From Candidatus Poribacteria bacterium (GTDB taxonomy: Bacteria > Poribacteria > WGA-4E > WGA-3G): a stretch of DNA of 64,000 nucleotides. The translations under genes and the position numbers were made by a program. The notes under the pieces are model-generated. The model did no database searches. It was not told the DNA's origin and worked only from the letters and a program-made list of their open reading frames with translations. Positions 1 to 8,732 of this stretch are shown in pieces (positions within the stretch are counted from its first letter, which is position 1; every line of letters begins with the position of its first letter). The stretch spans positions 39,600 through 103,599 of the forward strand of contig JAJEGI010000068.1 of NCBI GenBank assembly GCA_022819945.1, written 5' to 3'.

Positions 1-269
1 ATCAGTTGGTTGAACTCTTGAAGTTGGAAGAAAACAATTCCAATATTATTCTGACACTTTCTGTGCCGCAACCGGGACTCACCGTTCAAGGTCAAGAATT
101 CTCAAATCTTCCACCTTCAGTTATGTCTGTGATGAACACTGCAAAGCAAATAGTCGGTAATAGTGGGTATACTTTAGGAACAGCCTTACACGTTAACAAG
201 ATGTCCACAGACTATGTTGTTTCTGGCAGTGGTATTATTCGCTTTGTTGTTGATAGGAATGCCGAGTAG
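1..269 (+). CDS. C-terminal fragment of an S55 (SpoIVB-type) peptidase family protein, cut by window edge
   Basis: Only the last ~88 codons are present; the frame is open to base 1 and stops with TAG at 267-269. The fragment aligns along its whole length with the C-terminus of the complete S55 protein at 12877-14727: both have a QLV start, then QPGLTVQG, EFS-LP-SVMSVMN, a Gly-Tyr-Thr stretch and a final VVDRNA. It is therefore the tail of a paralogue, beyond the peptidase domain itself. A TTG at 6 could be mistaken for a start, but the similarity continues upstream of it. The S55 call rests entirely on the paralogue, since no catalytic residues lie inside the window. Confidence 0.75.
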   Translation, partial: QLVELLKLEENNSNIILTLSVPQPGLTVQGQEFSNLPPSVMSVMNTAKQIVGNSGYTLGTALHVNKMSTDYVVSGSGIIRFVVDRNAE

Positions 270-452
270 TAAAAAGCGGAGTCAGTAGGGCGGAGGAAAA
301 TAAACGATGCCTTACAATAACCGGTGGCGGGACAGAGATCCGTGGATCTCATCCTGTATCTCGGTGAACGCTAAATCAAAAATCCATAAAATTGGCGACT
401 TGCACATAACTTTCAAGTTCCGCCTAAACAACCCTATAGGAGGGTATTCTCA

Positions 453-2591
453 ATGCGCCGTGTCATCTCCTTTTGGAGTTTTATTTTAACCATCCTTATT
501 TTCGCGGGTGTCGCATCTGCAGTAAAAACTTCGTTGTGGGAACAGCAGAACCACGCGGATTTCGAGTCTGGTAAGCCCAAAGACCTGTCACTGACGAGTA
601 CCGGAGACGTTATGTTGTCTCTGAAAATTGAGGCCTTCACGAAAATGAAGGAGACACAAGTCTGGGCACTTGCTGAGGATGCAGCAGGAAATCTTTACGC
701 TGGTACCGGTAATGAAGGGAAAATCTATAAAATTAGTGCCGGTGGCGACACTGCTGAACTCTACTATAATTCACCCGAAGTCACCATTTACAGCCTCGCT
801 ATCGGCCCCGATGGTGCACTTTACGCGGGTACAGGCCCAGACGGGTTGATTTACAAAATCACTGATGCAACAACACCACCAACAACGCTTCTCAATGAAG
901 GCGATAAATATGTCTGGGCGTTGCAGTTCGACGATGCTGGTAACCTCTACGCTGCAACTGGCACCGATGGAAAGATTTACAAGATCACGCCTGAAGGTGA
1001 ATCAAGTGTCCTCTTTGATGCCGAAGAAAAAAATATTATGACCCTCCTTCTGCATGAAAACAATTTCTATGCGGGAAGCGGCGACAACGGTATTATCTAC
1101 CACATTATGGATGATGGCACTGCAAAGGTCGTTTATCAAGCCAAAGAGAAAGAAATCCGTGCCCTTAAAATGGATGGCAAAGGTAATCTTTACACTGCAG
1201 CCGTTACATCTCAACCTGCAGAACCTTCAAGAGGTCGGCGCGGTGGAAGCAACGGACCGCCTACGCCCAGTGGACCGCCGCCTCCGGGGGGTGGACCGCC
1301 ACAAGAAAATAAATCCAACATCTACAAAATTCGACCCGATGGGACTGCTGTATCAATTTGGAATTCACCAGAACCGCTTATTTTATCAATCGTGCTGGAA
1401 AGCGAATCCCAAATTCTTGTCGGTACCGGAAATGAAGGAAAAATCTATCGCGTTAACCCGATGAGTGGCGACTCTACTGAAATTGGAAAATGCTCAGCTG
1501 ATCAGGTCGTCGCAATACATCAGAAAGAGGTCGATGGAAAAACCAAAACCTTCTTGGCAACCGGCAATCCGGGTAAACTCTTTACGCTTACAACTGATTA
1601 TGTCGAAGAGGGAACACTTGAGTCAACGGTTCATGACGCAAAAAGCCTGTCTCGCTGGGGAAAACTCTCCTGGGAAGGTGAGATGGAAGAAGGCACCGCG
1701 ATCGCGTTCTCAACGCGTACCGGTAACACTAAAAAGCCTGATGATACATGGAACGATTGGTCGGAAGAACTTACCACTGCGGAAGGCGCCCAGGTGCCGA
1801 ATGGAGATGCACAGTACATACAGTGGCGTGCTAAATTCACAACCAGCGACGCGGCAAAAACGCCTGTCTTGAAGAAGGTTACGCTCGCTTCTGTGCAGGC
1901 TAATGTTGAGCCACGTTTTACCAGTATTAACATAGACAACGGCAGTGGCAGCAGTAATCAAGAAACGCGGCGTCGCTCTGGTGGGAACGTACCACCCCCA
2001 GGCGCGCGAGGTGGAAGTAGCGGATCTGGTAGTGGAGACGATGCACCCTCTAAAAAATGGAAGGTTACGTGGAACGTTGCGGACGCAAATGCCGATACCC
2101 TCCAGTATACGCTCTATTATAAAGCGATGGCTGAAGAAAACTGGCGGCTCCTGAAAAAAGAGTTGACCAAAGCCGAATTTGAATGGGATATCACTACCGT
2201 CGCAGATGGACGATATCAGGTGAAAGTTATCGCTACGGACAAACTCAGCAACCCAGTCGGTTGGGAAAAATCCGCTGACAAAGTGAGTATGCCGTTTGAT
2301 GTAGATAATACTCAACCTTCTGTTGGGGAAATTCAAGTCACTCCGAACGGCAATGGCACCTTCAAAATCGCTTGTACCGTTACGGATATGGGTACGCCTA
2401 TCCAGAAAGCCGTCTATAAAATTGACAGCGATGAAAACTGGAAGGCTATCTTCCCCGATGATGGTATCTTCGATTCTAAAAGCGAGCAACTTCTATTAGA
2501 AACTGGTGAACTTTCCGAAGGCGGACATGCTATTACCATTCAGGTAACAGACAGGGCGCAAAATACGGCAGTCGGTCGTGCTGGTTTCTAA
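453..2591 (+). CDS. Secreted beta-propeller protein with C-terminal fibronectin-III-like domain
   Basis: A 712-residue protein with an N-terminal signal peptide (hydrophobic stretch at about 6-22, Ala-Ser-Ala before the likely cut). Residues ~65-335 contain five recurrences of a blade signature of the type LYAGTG-x2-GKIYKI (about 81, 123, 165, 205 and 321), as in WD40/SMP-30-like propellers. Two low-complexity Gly/Pro/Ser/Arg linkers (about 258-286 and 497-532) separate the propeller, a middle beta domain and a C-terminal region (about 535-712) that looks like tandem fibronectin-III/Ig folds. Start ATG 453 has a strong AGGAGGG 8 nt upstream. It follows an S55 peptidase gene and ends in a clear terminator. 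Specific function unknown; probably a periplasmic or surface ligand-binding scaffold. Confidence 0.7.
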   Translation: MRRVISFWSFILTILIFAGVASAVKTSLWEQQNHADFESGKPKDLSLTSTGDVMLSLKIEAFTKMKETQVWALAEDAAGNLYAGTGNEGKIYKISAGGDTAELYYNSPEVTIYSLAIGPDGALYAGTGPDGLIYKITDATTPPTTLLNEGDKYVWALQFDDAGNLYAATGTDGKIYKITPEGESSVLFDAEEKNIMTLLLHENNFYAGSGDNGIIYHIMDDGTAKVVYQAKEKEIRALKMDGKGNLYTAAVTSQPAEPSRGRRGGSNGPPTPSGPPPPGGGPPQENKSNIYKIRPDGTAVSIWNSPEPLILSIVLESESQILVGTGNEGKIYRVNPMSGDSTEIGKCSADQVVAIHQKEVDGKTKTFLATGNPGKLFTLTTDYVEEGTLESTVHDAKSLSRWGKLSWEGEMEEGTAIAFSTRTGNTKKPDDTWNDWSEELTTAEGAQVPNGDAQYIQWRAKFTTSDAAKTPVLKKVTLASVQANVEPRFTSINIDNGSGSSNQETRRRSGGNVPPPGARGGSSGSGSGDDAPSKKWKVTWNVADANADTLQYTLYYKAMAEENWRLLKKELTKAEFEWDITTVADGRYQVKVIATDKLSNPVGWEKSADKVSMPFDVDNTQPSVGEIQVTPNGNGTFKIACTVTDMGTPIQKAVYKIDSDENWKAIFPDDGIFDSKSEQLLLETGELSEGGHAITIQVTDRAQNTAVGRAGF

Positions 2592-2608
2592 GTCAGTCCA
2601 GTTAATTA

Positions 2609-2641
2609 TAGGGTGGGTTCAAACACCCGCCCTATTTTTTT
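2609..2641 (+). terminator. Intrinsic terminator overlapping the 3' end of bioA
   Basis: A 10-bp stem (TAGGGTGGGT with ACCCGCCCTA, one T-G wobble) with loop TCAAAC, followed by seven T. It terminates the beta-propeller gene. The right arm and T-run lie inside the convergent bioA gene: they encode its stop codon and last two lysines. Confidence 0.85.
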
Positions 2642-3996
2642 GTAACCGCCTGGATTGAAGTATAAACGATATCCAACAGGGTGTCTAACTCTGAAATCGT
2701 GATTTGCAACGGCAGCATTAGGACAATAGTATTCACAAGCGGACGGAGCATTGCCCCATGTGTGAGTGCTTCTTTACAAACCCGGATACCTACCTTTTCT
2801 TCAAATGGATAAGGTGTGTATGTGTCCGGGTTTTTCATGAGTTCAATACCGGCGGCGAGGCCACACACGCGCACATCACCAACGTGCGGCAGAGCATAAA
2901 AATCCTGAAGCCGATTTCTGAAATGATTAATGGTGGGTTGCAGTTGAGATAGGAGGTTCTCACGCTCGAAAATAGCGATATTTTCTAATGCAACAGCGCA
3001 TGCTAATGGGTTTCCTGTGAATGTATGACCGTGGAAGAAAGTTTTGAGGTCTCTATATTCACCGAGGAAGGTGTCGTAGATGTCATCAGTCGTTAACGTC
3101 GCAGCAAGCGGAAGATAGCCCGCGGCGAGCCCTTTTGCTGTGCATAGGATGTCGGGGGTAACGTCCTCGTGCTCACATGCCCACATTTTGCCGGTACGCC
3201 CAAATCCAGTCATCACTTCATCGGCAATGAGGGGCACTTTCCACTGCTTTGCAAGCGTACTGACTGCCTTCAGAAACCCTTTTGGTGCGACAAGCATCCC
3301 GCCCGCGCCTTGAATTAACGGTTCTAAAATAATACCAGCAATCTGCCCAGCGTTTTCGGAGAGTGCGGCTTCTACCGCATGAATCCAGTGCGTTAGCTTT
3401 GGAACGTTGTTACCGGACGTGTCAGCATCGCGAGACGGATGATAGGTTCCAGCAATAGATACACGCACACCCTTGAAAAGGAGGGAATCAAAGGTGGTGT
3501 GGAAACTATCAATACCACCGACACTCATAGCACCTATCGTGTCTCCGTGGTATGCTTTATCGAAATGAATAAACAGTTTGCGTTGCGATTCCCCTTTATG
3601 TTGCCAGTACTGGTACACCATCTTCAAGGCGATTTCGACAGCAGTTGAACCGTTATCGGAGTAAAACACCTTGTTGAGTCCTACTGGCGTGATTTCTACC
3701 AGTTTTTGTGCAAGTTGAATCGCAGGAATGTTACTGTAGCCGAGCAGTGTTGTATGTGCAATCTTATCCAGCTGCGTCTTGAGGGCTGTGTTCAGTCGTG
3801 GGTGATTATGTCCGTGGACATTCGTCCACATGGAGGCGGTTCCGTCAATATACCGATTTCCGTCGATAGCAATCAGGTAACATCCCTCACCCCGTTCAAT
3901 AATGACTGGGTCTTCTGCCAACCAATCCCGCATTTGCGTGAACGGGTGCCAAAGGTAACGCTTATCCCAAGCAACAAGCGTCTCTTTATCCAACAT
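2632..3996 (-). CDS. bioA: Adenosylmethionine-8-amino-7-oxononanoate aminotransferase
   Basis: BioA transfers the amino group of S-adenosylmethionine to KAPA, giving DAPA in biotin synthesis; it is a cytoplasmic class-III PLP aminotransferase. The 454-residue length is slightly above the usual ~430. Visible family signatures: WHPFTQM near residue 16, DNGSTAVE near 114, the PLP-contacting IADEVMTGFGRTG (Asp259) and the Schiff-base lysine in CTAKGL (Lys288). ATG 3996 is preceded by a weak AGGTAAG. No other bio genes lie nearby, so this copy is solitary. The gene runs convergently into the beta-propeller gene's terminator. Confidence 0.93.
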   Translation of the reverse strand: MLDKETLVAWDKRYLWHPFTQMRDWLAEDPVIIERGEGCYLIAIDGNRYIDGTASMWTNVHGHNHPRLNTALKTQLDKIAHTTLLGYSNIPAIQLAQKLVEITPVGLNKVFYSDNGSTAVEIALKMVYQYWQHKGESQRKLFIHFDKAYHGDTIGAMSVGGIDSFHTTFDSLLFKGVRVSIAGTYHPSRDADTSGNNVPKLTHWIHAVEAALSENAGQIAGIILEPLIQGAGGMLVAPKGFLKAVSTLAKQWKVPLIADEVMTGFGRTGKMWACEHEDVTPDILCTAKGLAAGYLPLAATLTTDDIYDTFLGEYRDLKTFFHGHTFTGNPLACAVALENIAIFERENLLSQLQPTINHFRNRLQDFYALPHVGDVRVCGLAAGIELMKNPDTYTPYPFEEKVGIRVCKEALTHGAMLRPLVNTIVLMLPLQITISELDTLLDIVYTSIQAVTKK

Positions 3997-4017
3997 GAGA
4001 CTTACCTGCTATTATTC

Positions 4018-4115
4018 AGGACTTACGCACGCACTGCAGGGTTTTTGCTTAGAAGAAATGCCCAAGCAAAAACGGTGTTTCTTCAGGGTTTGAAACCCCG
4101 CCTGCAGTAAGTCCT
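4018..4115. repeat. MITE-like element with nested inverted repeats
   Basis: Outer arms AGGACTTAC (4018-4026) and GTAAGTCCT (4107-4115) are perfect inverted copies; just inside, CTGCAGG (4034-4040) pairs with CCTGCAG (4101-4107). Within lie two further hairpins: GTTTTTGCTT/AAGCAAAAAC (4041-4050/4064-4073) and GGGTTT-G-AAACCC (about 4086-4098). The element is flanked by ATTATT on both sides (4011-4016, 4116-4121), a possible target duplication. It fills most of the gap between bioA and the ferredoxin fusion gene. No transposase is encoded. Confidence 0.7.
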
Positions 4116-4178
4116 ATTATTGTAAAGACGACGTTTTTGAGTATCCATTGGATTTTGGTCATAGTCAACCGTTGAAAC

Positions 4179-5465
4179 CTATCCCTTGAGTTTTGCATAG
4201 TGGACGGGTGGTTCCAAGTCGAGTGCCGCGTATGTCCCTGTCTTCGGTACAATAATTTCAAGCACCCTGTTCCGGTAAATTGTATGGAAATCCTCAGGTT
4301 GTGCTTGAATCGGGAAAATACTTGTAAATCCGTTCGGGAAGGAACTGGCACGTCCGACGACGTTTTCAAACCGCGGATCTTCCATCTGTCCAGTCTTAGG
4401 ATCCACAGGAAGCTGCGTCTGAACCGTCACGGTGGTTTCTGGTGCCGATGTAGCCTCTATAGAATATGGGGAACTTAAACAGACCTCATAGTCATAGTGT
4501 GGCATCCTATCGGGGAGATCGTGCGTTTCCTTTGCAGCAGAATTCGGTACCCATCGTGGAAACTCAATCTCAATTCGGTAATAGTCCGCCATTTCTGAGA
4601 CCTGATTAACCATTCCATAACGCCGGTATCGTTCCTTTATGTCATCGGAGTAAATTGCACCATCCGTCTCTACTGCCCCCGGCATCGTTGTCCGGTGTGC
4701 TGCAGGAGCGTCAACCAGGGCAGGACGCAGACCAATAAGCAGCGGTGTTGCTACAAGGGACGCAAACCAGCCATAGAATGCCGCGCCGTAACGCGGTCGT
4801 TCTGCTGTTGAACTAAACTCGTCTTTAAACCGGTAGATACCTTCGGTGATCGCGATGACTATCCCGAGAAAAATCATCAAGTTGCCTCTACTGGAAAAAA
4901 GGTCGGGGGGTTGGCCTTGGAATCCGATAAAGAAAAGGATGAGCGGATAGAGGGTTAGGTTGATTAGGCTGTTAATACCTGTAGATACCGCGGCACTAAA
5001 GACGCGCGTATTCCCTGCCATCTCTTCAAGCCGTGTTTTAAAATTCGCTGAGAACGCACCGAGAATAGGTTGTCCGAGCATCACTAATAAGTTGTACGGT
5101 GTCCGCAGTCTTGAGTCTGGTGCCTCTGGTATTTGTACAAATTCTTCCGGAATACCTTGTTGTTTGCCTTGTTTGGTTTTGCCTGCTGCGTCTGTGCCAT
5201 CGTCCGCAGCCTCAGGTTTAACAAAAGTCTCAAAAAACTTGCTGTTTATTTCAATATACGATTCCCATTCACTTGGAACGTCACTTTGCATAAAGATCGC
5301 CTCAACTGGACACGCAGGTACGCACGCTGCGCAGTCGATACATACATCTGGGTCAATGTAAAGCTGCTTTTCGCCTTCGGTGGTATGTATGCAGTCCACC
5401 GGACAAACCTCAACGCATGCGGTATCCATTACATCAACACACGGTTCACAAATTATATAAGCCAT
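4179..5465 (-). CDS. Ferredoxin / membrane / Hsp20-like fusion protein
   Basis: Residues 1-~80 are a bacterial 7Fe/8Fe ferredoxin: CEPC (6-9), Cys17, CPVDC (21-25), then CIDCAACVPACP (42-53), closely resembling Thermus-type ferredoxins that are normally only ~80 residues. A polar Lys/Gly linker follows, then about three membrane segments (roughly 156-181, 195-211, 227-248) and a C-terminal domain (about 293-408) resembling an alpha-crystallin/Hsp20 fold: a YRIEIEFP strand, a Phe-rich stretch, and a terminal VLEIIVPK like the Hsp20 GVLEI-LPK motif. ATG 5463-5465 has GGAGGG at good spacing, and no in-frame stop separates the parts. Electron transfer is likely for the first domain; the purpose of the fusion is unknown. 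Confidence 0.75.
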   Translation of the reverse strand: MAYIICEPCVDVMDTACVEVCPVDCIHTTEGEKQLYIDPDVCIDCAACVPACPVEAIFMQSDVPSEWESYIEINSKFFETFVKPEAADDGTDAAGKTKQGKQQGIPEEFVQIPEAPDSRLRTPYNLLVMLGQPILGAFSANFKTRLEEMAGNTRVFSAAVSTGINSLINLTLYPLILFFIGFQGQPPDLFSSRGNLMIFLGIVIAITEGIYRFKDEFSSTAERPRYGAAFYGWFASLVATPLLIGLRPALVDAPAAHRTTMPGAVETDGAIYSDDIKERYRRYGMVNQVSEMADYYRIEIEFPRWVPNSAAKETHDLPDRMPHYDYEVCLSSPYSIEATSAPETTVTVQTQLPVDPKTGQMEDPRFENVVGRASSFPNGFTSIFPIQAQPEDFHTIYRNRVLEIIVPKTGTYAALDLEPPVHYAKLKG

Positions 5466-5498
5466 CTTTCCCTCCTTTTTATGGATGATTCACTGTTA

Positions 5499-5527
5499 AG
5501 TATACCACAATTTTGTGTTGATGGCAA
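5499..5527 (-). promoter_or_regulatory. Sigma-70-type promoter for the ferredoxin fusion gene
   Basis: Reading the minus strand: -35 TTGCCA (5527-5522), 17-nt spacer, -10 TATACT (5504-5499) preceded by TGG (extended -10). The spacer contains CACAA-TT-TTGTG (5506-5517), a small dyad that could be an operator. It is divergent from the truD promoter. Confidence 0.75.
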
Positions 5528-5549
5528 GCAATATTTCTATTTTCGCGGT

Positions 5550-5578
5550 TTGACAAATCGGGTAATTGGACATATAAT
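5550..5578 (+). promoter_or_regulatory. Perfect-consensus sigma-70 promoter for truD
   Basis: TTGACA (5550-5555), exactly 17 nt, TATAAT (5573-5578), about 32 nt before the truD ATG. Both hexamers match consensus fully, which predicts strong constitutive transcription by the primary sigma factor. Confidence 0.85.
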
Positions 5579-5610
5579 AGCATGGTGATTACGGACATAA
5601 GGAAGATCAG

Positions 5611-6708
5611 ATGTTTAAAAATCCTGAAGATTTTATCGTTGAAGAACTACCGCTTTATGAACCCTCTGGAGCCGGGACGCATACCTATTTTGCGATTCGG
5701 AAACGGAATCTTAGCACATTGGAGGCTATTAACCGAATTGCGCGGGAACTACAAGTGTCAACACGAGATTTCGGGTATGCAGGCTTGAAGGATAAACATG
5801 CCGTTACAACACAGATATTGTCTGTTGAAGGCGTAACACCGGAACGGGTTTTGGAGATTGAACAGTCGGATATTGAAGTCTTATGGGCAGAAAGACACAC
5901 ACATAAATTGCGAGTGGGACACCTTCGCGGCAACCGATTTGCACTAACGCTGCACGATATTCCTCACGATAGACTGCCGCGGGTTAAAGGGGTGATGGCG
6001 CGATTGGTAACTGAGGGTGTCCCGAATCGGTTTGGCGCGCAACGGTTTGGAAACAAAAATGATTCACATCTGATCGGAAAAGCGTTGGTCAAAGCAAAAT
6101 GGGAAACGGTGCTGCATTATATGCTCACATCGGACGCACTGCAAGTGGACGATGTCGCGCGGCGTATGCAGCGCGAATTAGCACGGAAGCCTGTTGAACA
6201 AGTGATAACTTCTATTCCGCATCGGTTGCGCAAATTATACCTCTCGGCGTATCAAGCGCATCTCTTCAACAGCATCTTGGAGAAACGGATGCCGCATTTA
6301 GGCAAGTTCCTTGCGGGCGACATTGCCGTGAAACATAGCAATGGCGCACCCTTTCTTGTTGGAGACCCTGCAATTGAACAACCGCGAGCAGATGCGTTTG
6401 AGATTAGTCCTTCGGGACCCATCTTCGGGTACAAGATGCGGATGCCAACGGACGATGTACGCACACTGGAGACATCACTTCTCACAGACGAAGGCGTGCG
6501 TTTTGAACAGTTTCGTAGAGTCGTGGGGGTTCGGTTACCAGGGACGCGTAGACCCCTACGGGTACCGATACAATTGCATGAAGGGTCTGCTGTTGGTAGT
6601 AATTTGGGAGTCCGTCTCAGTTTTACGCTTCCCTCAGGTAGTTATGCGACAGTGGTAATGGAGACACTTTTGGCAGAAATACAGGTTTCTGAGGGCGGTA
6701 AGTTCTAA
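5611..6708 (+). CDS. truD: tRNA pseudouridine(13) synthase TruD
   Basis: TruD isomerises U13 of tRNA-Glu to pseudouridine. The 365-residue protein carries the family N-terminus (PEDFIVEELPLYEPSG), the catalytic-aspartate motif GLKDKHA (Asp61), and the later NRFGAQRFG stretch. Length is near the usual ~350. Start ATG 5611 follows GGAAGATC. It has its own strong promoter and overlaps the convergent PEGA-protein gene by 4 bp at the stop codons. This is the only pseudouridine synthase in the window; truB is absent from the translation cluster further on. Confidence 0.93.
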   Translation: MFKNPEDFIVEELPLYEPSGAGTHTYFAIRKRNLSTLEAINRIARELQVSTRDFGYAGLKDKHAVTTQILSVEGVTPERVLEIEQSDIEVLWAERHTHKLRVGHLRGNRFALTLHDIPHDRLPRVKGVMARLVTEGVPNRFGAQRFGNKNDSHLIGKALVKAKWETVLHYMLTSDALQVDDVARRMQRELARKPVEQVITSIPHRLRKLYLSAYQAHLFNSILEKRMPHLGKFLAGDIAVKHSNGAPFLVGDPAIEQPRADAFEISPSGPIFGYKMRMPTDDVRTLETSLLTDEGVRFEQFRRVVGVRLPGTRRPLRVPIQLHEGSAVGSNLGVRLSFTLPSGSYATVVMETLLAEIQVSEGGKF

Positions 6709-8336
6709 TCTTCTTGTGCTGTTTGTCTGGATTTTCGGAATCTGTAAAACGTCCAAGCCCCGGATGCAAGTAACACAACTAACAGCAAAATAAGACCGAT
6801 ATTGATCAGGTAACGTCCCCGATTGAGGTGCAACAACCGTTGGTTTGCCAATTGCGCGGCAGGTGTTCCCTTTTGTGCCTTCGTTTTTACCTCTTCCCAA
6901 TACTTTTTGGCAAGCGCAATCTGACCGAGTTCCTCCGCCAGTTTCGCTGTAACTACCAGATAGGTAACATCTTGAACATCTTGTCTCTCTAACGCATCGG
7001 CGAACGAACTCAGAAGTAAAACTGTTAAATCTTGCGACATTTGCGGGAAATCGGTCGTGCGTTCAATTCCGTTCTGGAAAGCCGTGACAGCCCCTTGGTG
7101 GTTATTTCGATCAAACTCTATCTGCGAGATCTCAAACCATGTTCGCTTAATAAGTTGGATCGGTTGTGCTATATCGCTATAACCGTCAAAAGTAAACGGT
7201 GCCGAACCGTAATTCAAGTTTCCCTGTTTCGCGTATAGTGTATAGGTCTCACCGAGTGTCAATGAATCTGACTCTTTCCACTCATCAAAACGGAAAATCC
7301 CATTCGCGCCCACAGTTTGTTGGTGTGCTGTTCCATCAATCCAAACGATAGTACCGGCAGCCGATTCACCGGGAACCGCTGTAATAGTGCCGTGAACGGC
7401 AATAGGATCAAGCACCCAACTCAGGTAAACGGACTCACCAAGGGTCAACTGTAGATCAACGGTCTTGGATGCGGGGATGATGTACCCCGTTTTCTTCACA
7501 GATATTATGGACGTGCCTTGGTGGAGGTTCTCTGTGATGAGCTTCGGGGTGTTTCCGACTTCTCTATCGTTGATAGAAATTTGCGCGCCTTCAGGAAGTG
7601 TGGTGATTTTAAGTGCTGGACTCAGCTTAAGCAGTGCTATTTCGACATCGCCGGTTGGGGCGAGAATCCCATCCACAAACTTGGAGTTTGTCCGCAACAA
7701 TTCATAGGTTTCGAGGATACTCAGCTGCCGATTATCGTCTGAGTCAGTTGAATCTGTAGTGAGTGCAGCGTCAAGTTCTTGAAGGAGTGCTGTGGGGTCT
7801 GCTTTTTCCGCAGATTGAATCACATTCAGCGCGGCAGTGCCGAGCGTCTCTCGATTGGCATAGTAAGCACTTAAGTTCGTATCCTCTGTATAACCGTCAA
7901 CAATAACAACGGTCTGTTCTCTTTGCGTTTGTCTAAACCATTCATTGAGGGTAGCATCTTGAAGTCCATCTTCGTCGCCCTGCGTGAGCAGGTACATCGT
8001 GGGCAGCCCCCTCGGTTTAGTGATCATCCCGTGGTATAAAAAGATTAAAGTGTCTTGTACCTGCGTCTGCGCCCCAATTTCTTGGAGGCGTGCTTGGATT
8101 TCTTCGGTTGTTGCCCGCTCGCCTTCGATATGATGGATTTGCGCACTCGGTACCTTTCCTCGTGATGTTAGGAGTTCGGTGAGTGAATTCAGCTGTCCAT
8201 GTGCGCGGGCATCCGGCGTTGCGTCTACAAGCAACCAATACGTACCAGAATCATCCGAAAACACCGGTAACGAGGTGATGAGAATAGATACAACACAGAT
8301 AAGAATAGATATGGAAATGCAATTCCGCAGTGACAT
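6705..8336 (-). CDS. Membrane-anchored pseudo-caspase / PEGA-domain protein
   Basis: With ATG 8334-8336 (preceded by GGTGGG) the protein has 543 residues; a TTG 15 nt upstream is possible but lacks a ribosome site. Layout: signal peptide (1-27); a caspase-hemoglobinase-like domain (~30-170) with the expected HG pair (His102) after a beta strand; a PEGA beta domain (~243-300); a carboxypeptidase-regulatory-like beta domain; a helical TPR-like region; one membrane helix (~505-527) and a basic tail. In active caspase-like peptidases the strand VVIVDG would lead to a catalytic Cys, but Tyr149 stands there, so proteolysis is unlikely. Probably a cell-envelope protein with the domains outside the cytoplasm. 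Confidence 0.6.
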   Translation of the reverse strand: MSLRNCISISILICVVSILITSLPVFSDDSGTYWLLVDATPDARAHGQLNSLTELLTSRGKVPSAQIHHIEGERATTEEIQARLQEIGAQTQVQDTLIFLYHGMITKPRGLPTMYLLTQGDEDGLQDATLNEWFRQTQREQTVVIVDGYTEDTNLSAYYANRETLGTAALNVIQSAEKADPTALLQELDAALTTDSTDSDDNRQLSILETYELLRTNSKFVDGILAPTGDVEIALLKLSPALKITTLPEGAQISINDREVGNTPKLITENLHQGTSIISVKKTGYIIPASKTVDLQLTLGESVYLSWVLDPIAVHGTITAVPGESAAGTIVWIDGTAHQQTVGANGIFRFDEWKESDSLTLGETYTLYAKQGNLNYGSAPFTFDGYSDIAQPIQLIKRTWFEISQIEFDRNNHQGAVTAFQNGIERTTDFPQMSQDLTVLLLSSFADALERQDVQDVTYLVVTAKLAEELGQIALAKKYWEEVKTKAQKGTPAAQLANQRLLHLNRGRYLINIGLILLLVVLLASGAWTFYRFRKSRQTAQED

Positions 8337-8732
8337 GTTTCTACCCACCAATTATTTTTTTATACATTATTAACAGAGAAGTTTAGCATAAAACCTAAAT
8401 ATTTGCAAGAAAATGAACCAGTTTAGGGGTTAAAATGTCTAAACTTTTAATGAAGAATTGCGTCAAAATACATTAAATGAGGTATTTTGGTGTTGCTTGC
8501 AAATTAAAATTTGCTCTTAAAGAAAAGTAGGTGAGTGTCTCCGATTTAAAGCGTTCTTAGCAGCTGCGCTATCACCAGACGAAATTAAAGAGGGACATAG
8601 ACTTTATATATAATAATGTGGTTTTGGTGAAATTTACAATTTCTCAAAACTGACTGTTAGAAAGTTTTGAACCGACAAAAGGTGTATACATTGGAAGGCA
8701 TCTGTAAGCGTCGGAATGGACAAGGAGATGTA
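8337..8732. other. Divergent intergenic region with two small dyads
   Basis: 396 bp between the PEGA-protein gene and the TolC-family gene, AT-rich. A TATAAT at 8609-8614 (poor -35) is a possible TolC-operon -10. Two dyads lie centrally: CAAAATAC/GTATTTTG (8464-8489) and GCAAATT-AA-AATTTGC (8499-8514). An in-frame TTG at 8667 extends the TolC ORF but has no ribosome site. Confidence 0.5.
8499..8514. repeat. Short hairpin GCAAATT-AA-AATTTGC (family member 1)
   Basis: Perfect 7-bp arms around AA, followed by TCT. It matches the hairpin at 39969-39984 (GCAAGT-CAAA-ACTTGC, also followed by TCT) with a paired A-T to G-C change in the stem, which suggests a conserved structure rather than chance. 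Alternatively it is an operator for the efflux operon. Confidence 0.45.

Noticed and set aside
307..489. 60-codon plus-strand frame before the beta-propeller gene
   Set aside because: Overlaps the strong start region of the 453 gene and has no ribosome site of its own.
1710..2489. 259-codon minus-strand frame opposite the beta-propeller gene
   Set aside because: No family resemblance; the plus-strand protein has a signal peptide, repeats and a strong ribosome site.
2609..2641. tRNA-like GGTTCAAAC motif near 2616
   Set aside because: It is the loop and right arm of a terminator hairpin; no cloverleaf can be drawn. No tRNA was found in the window.
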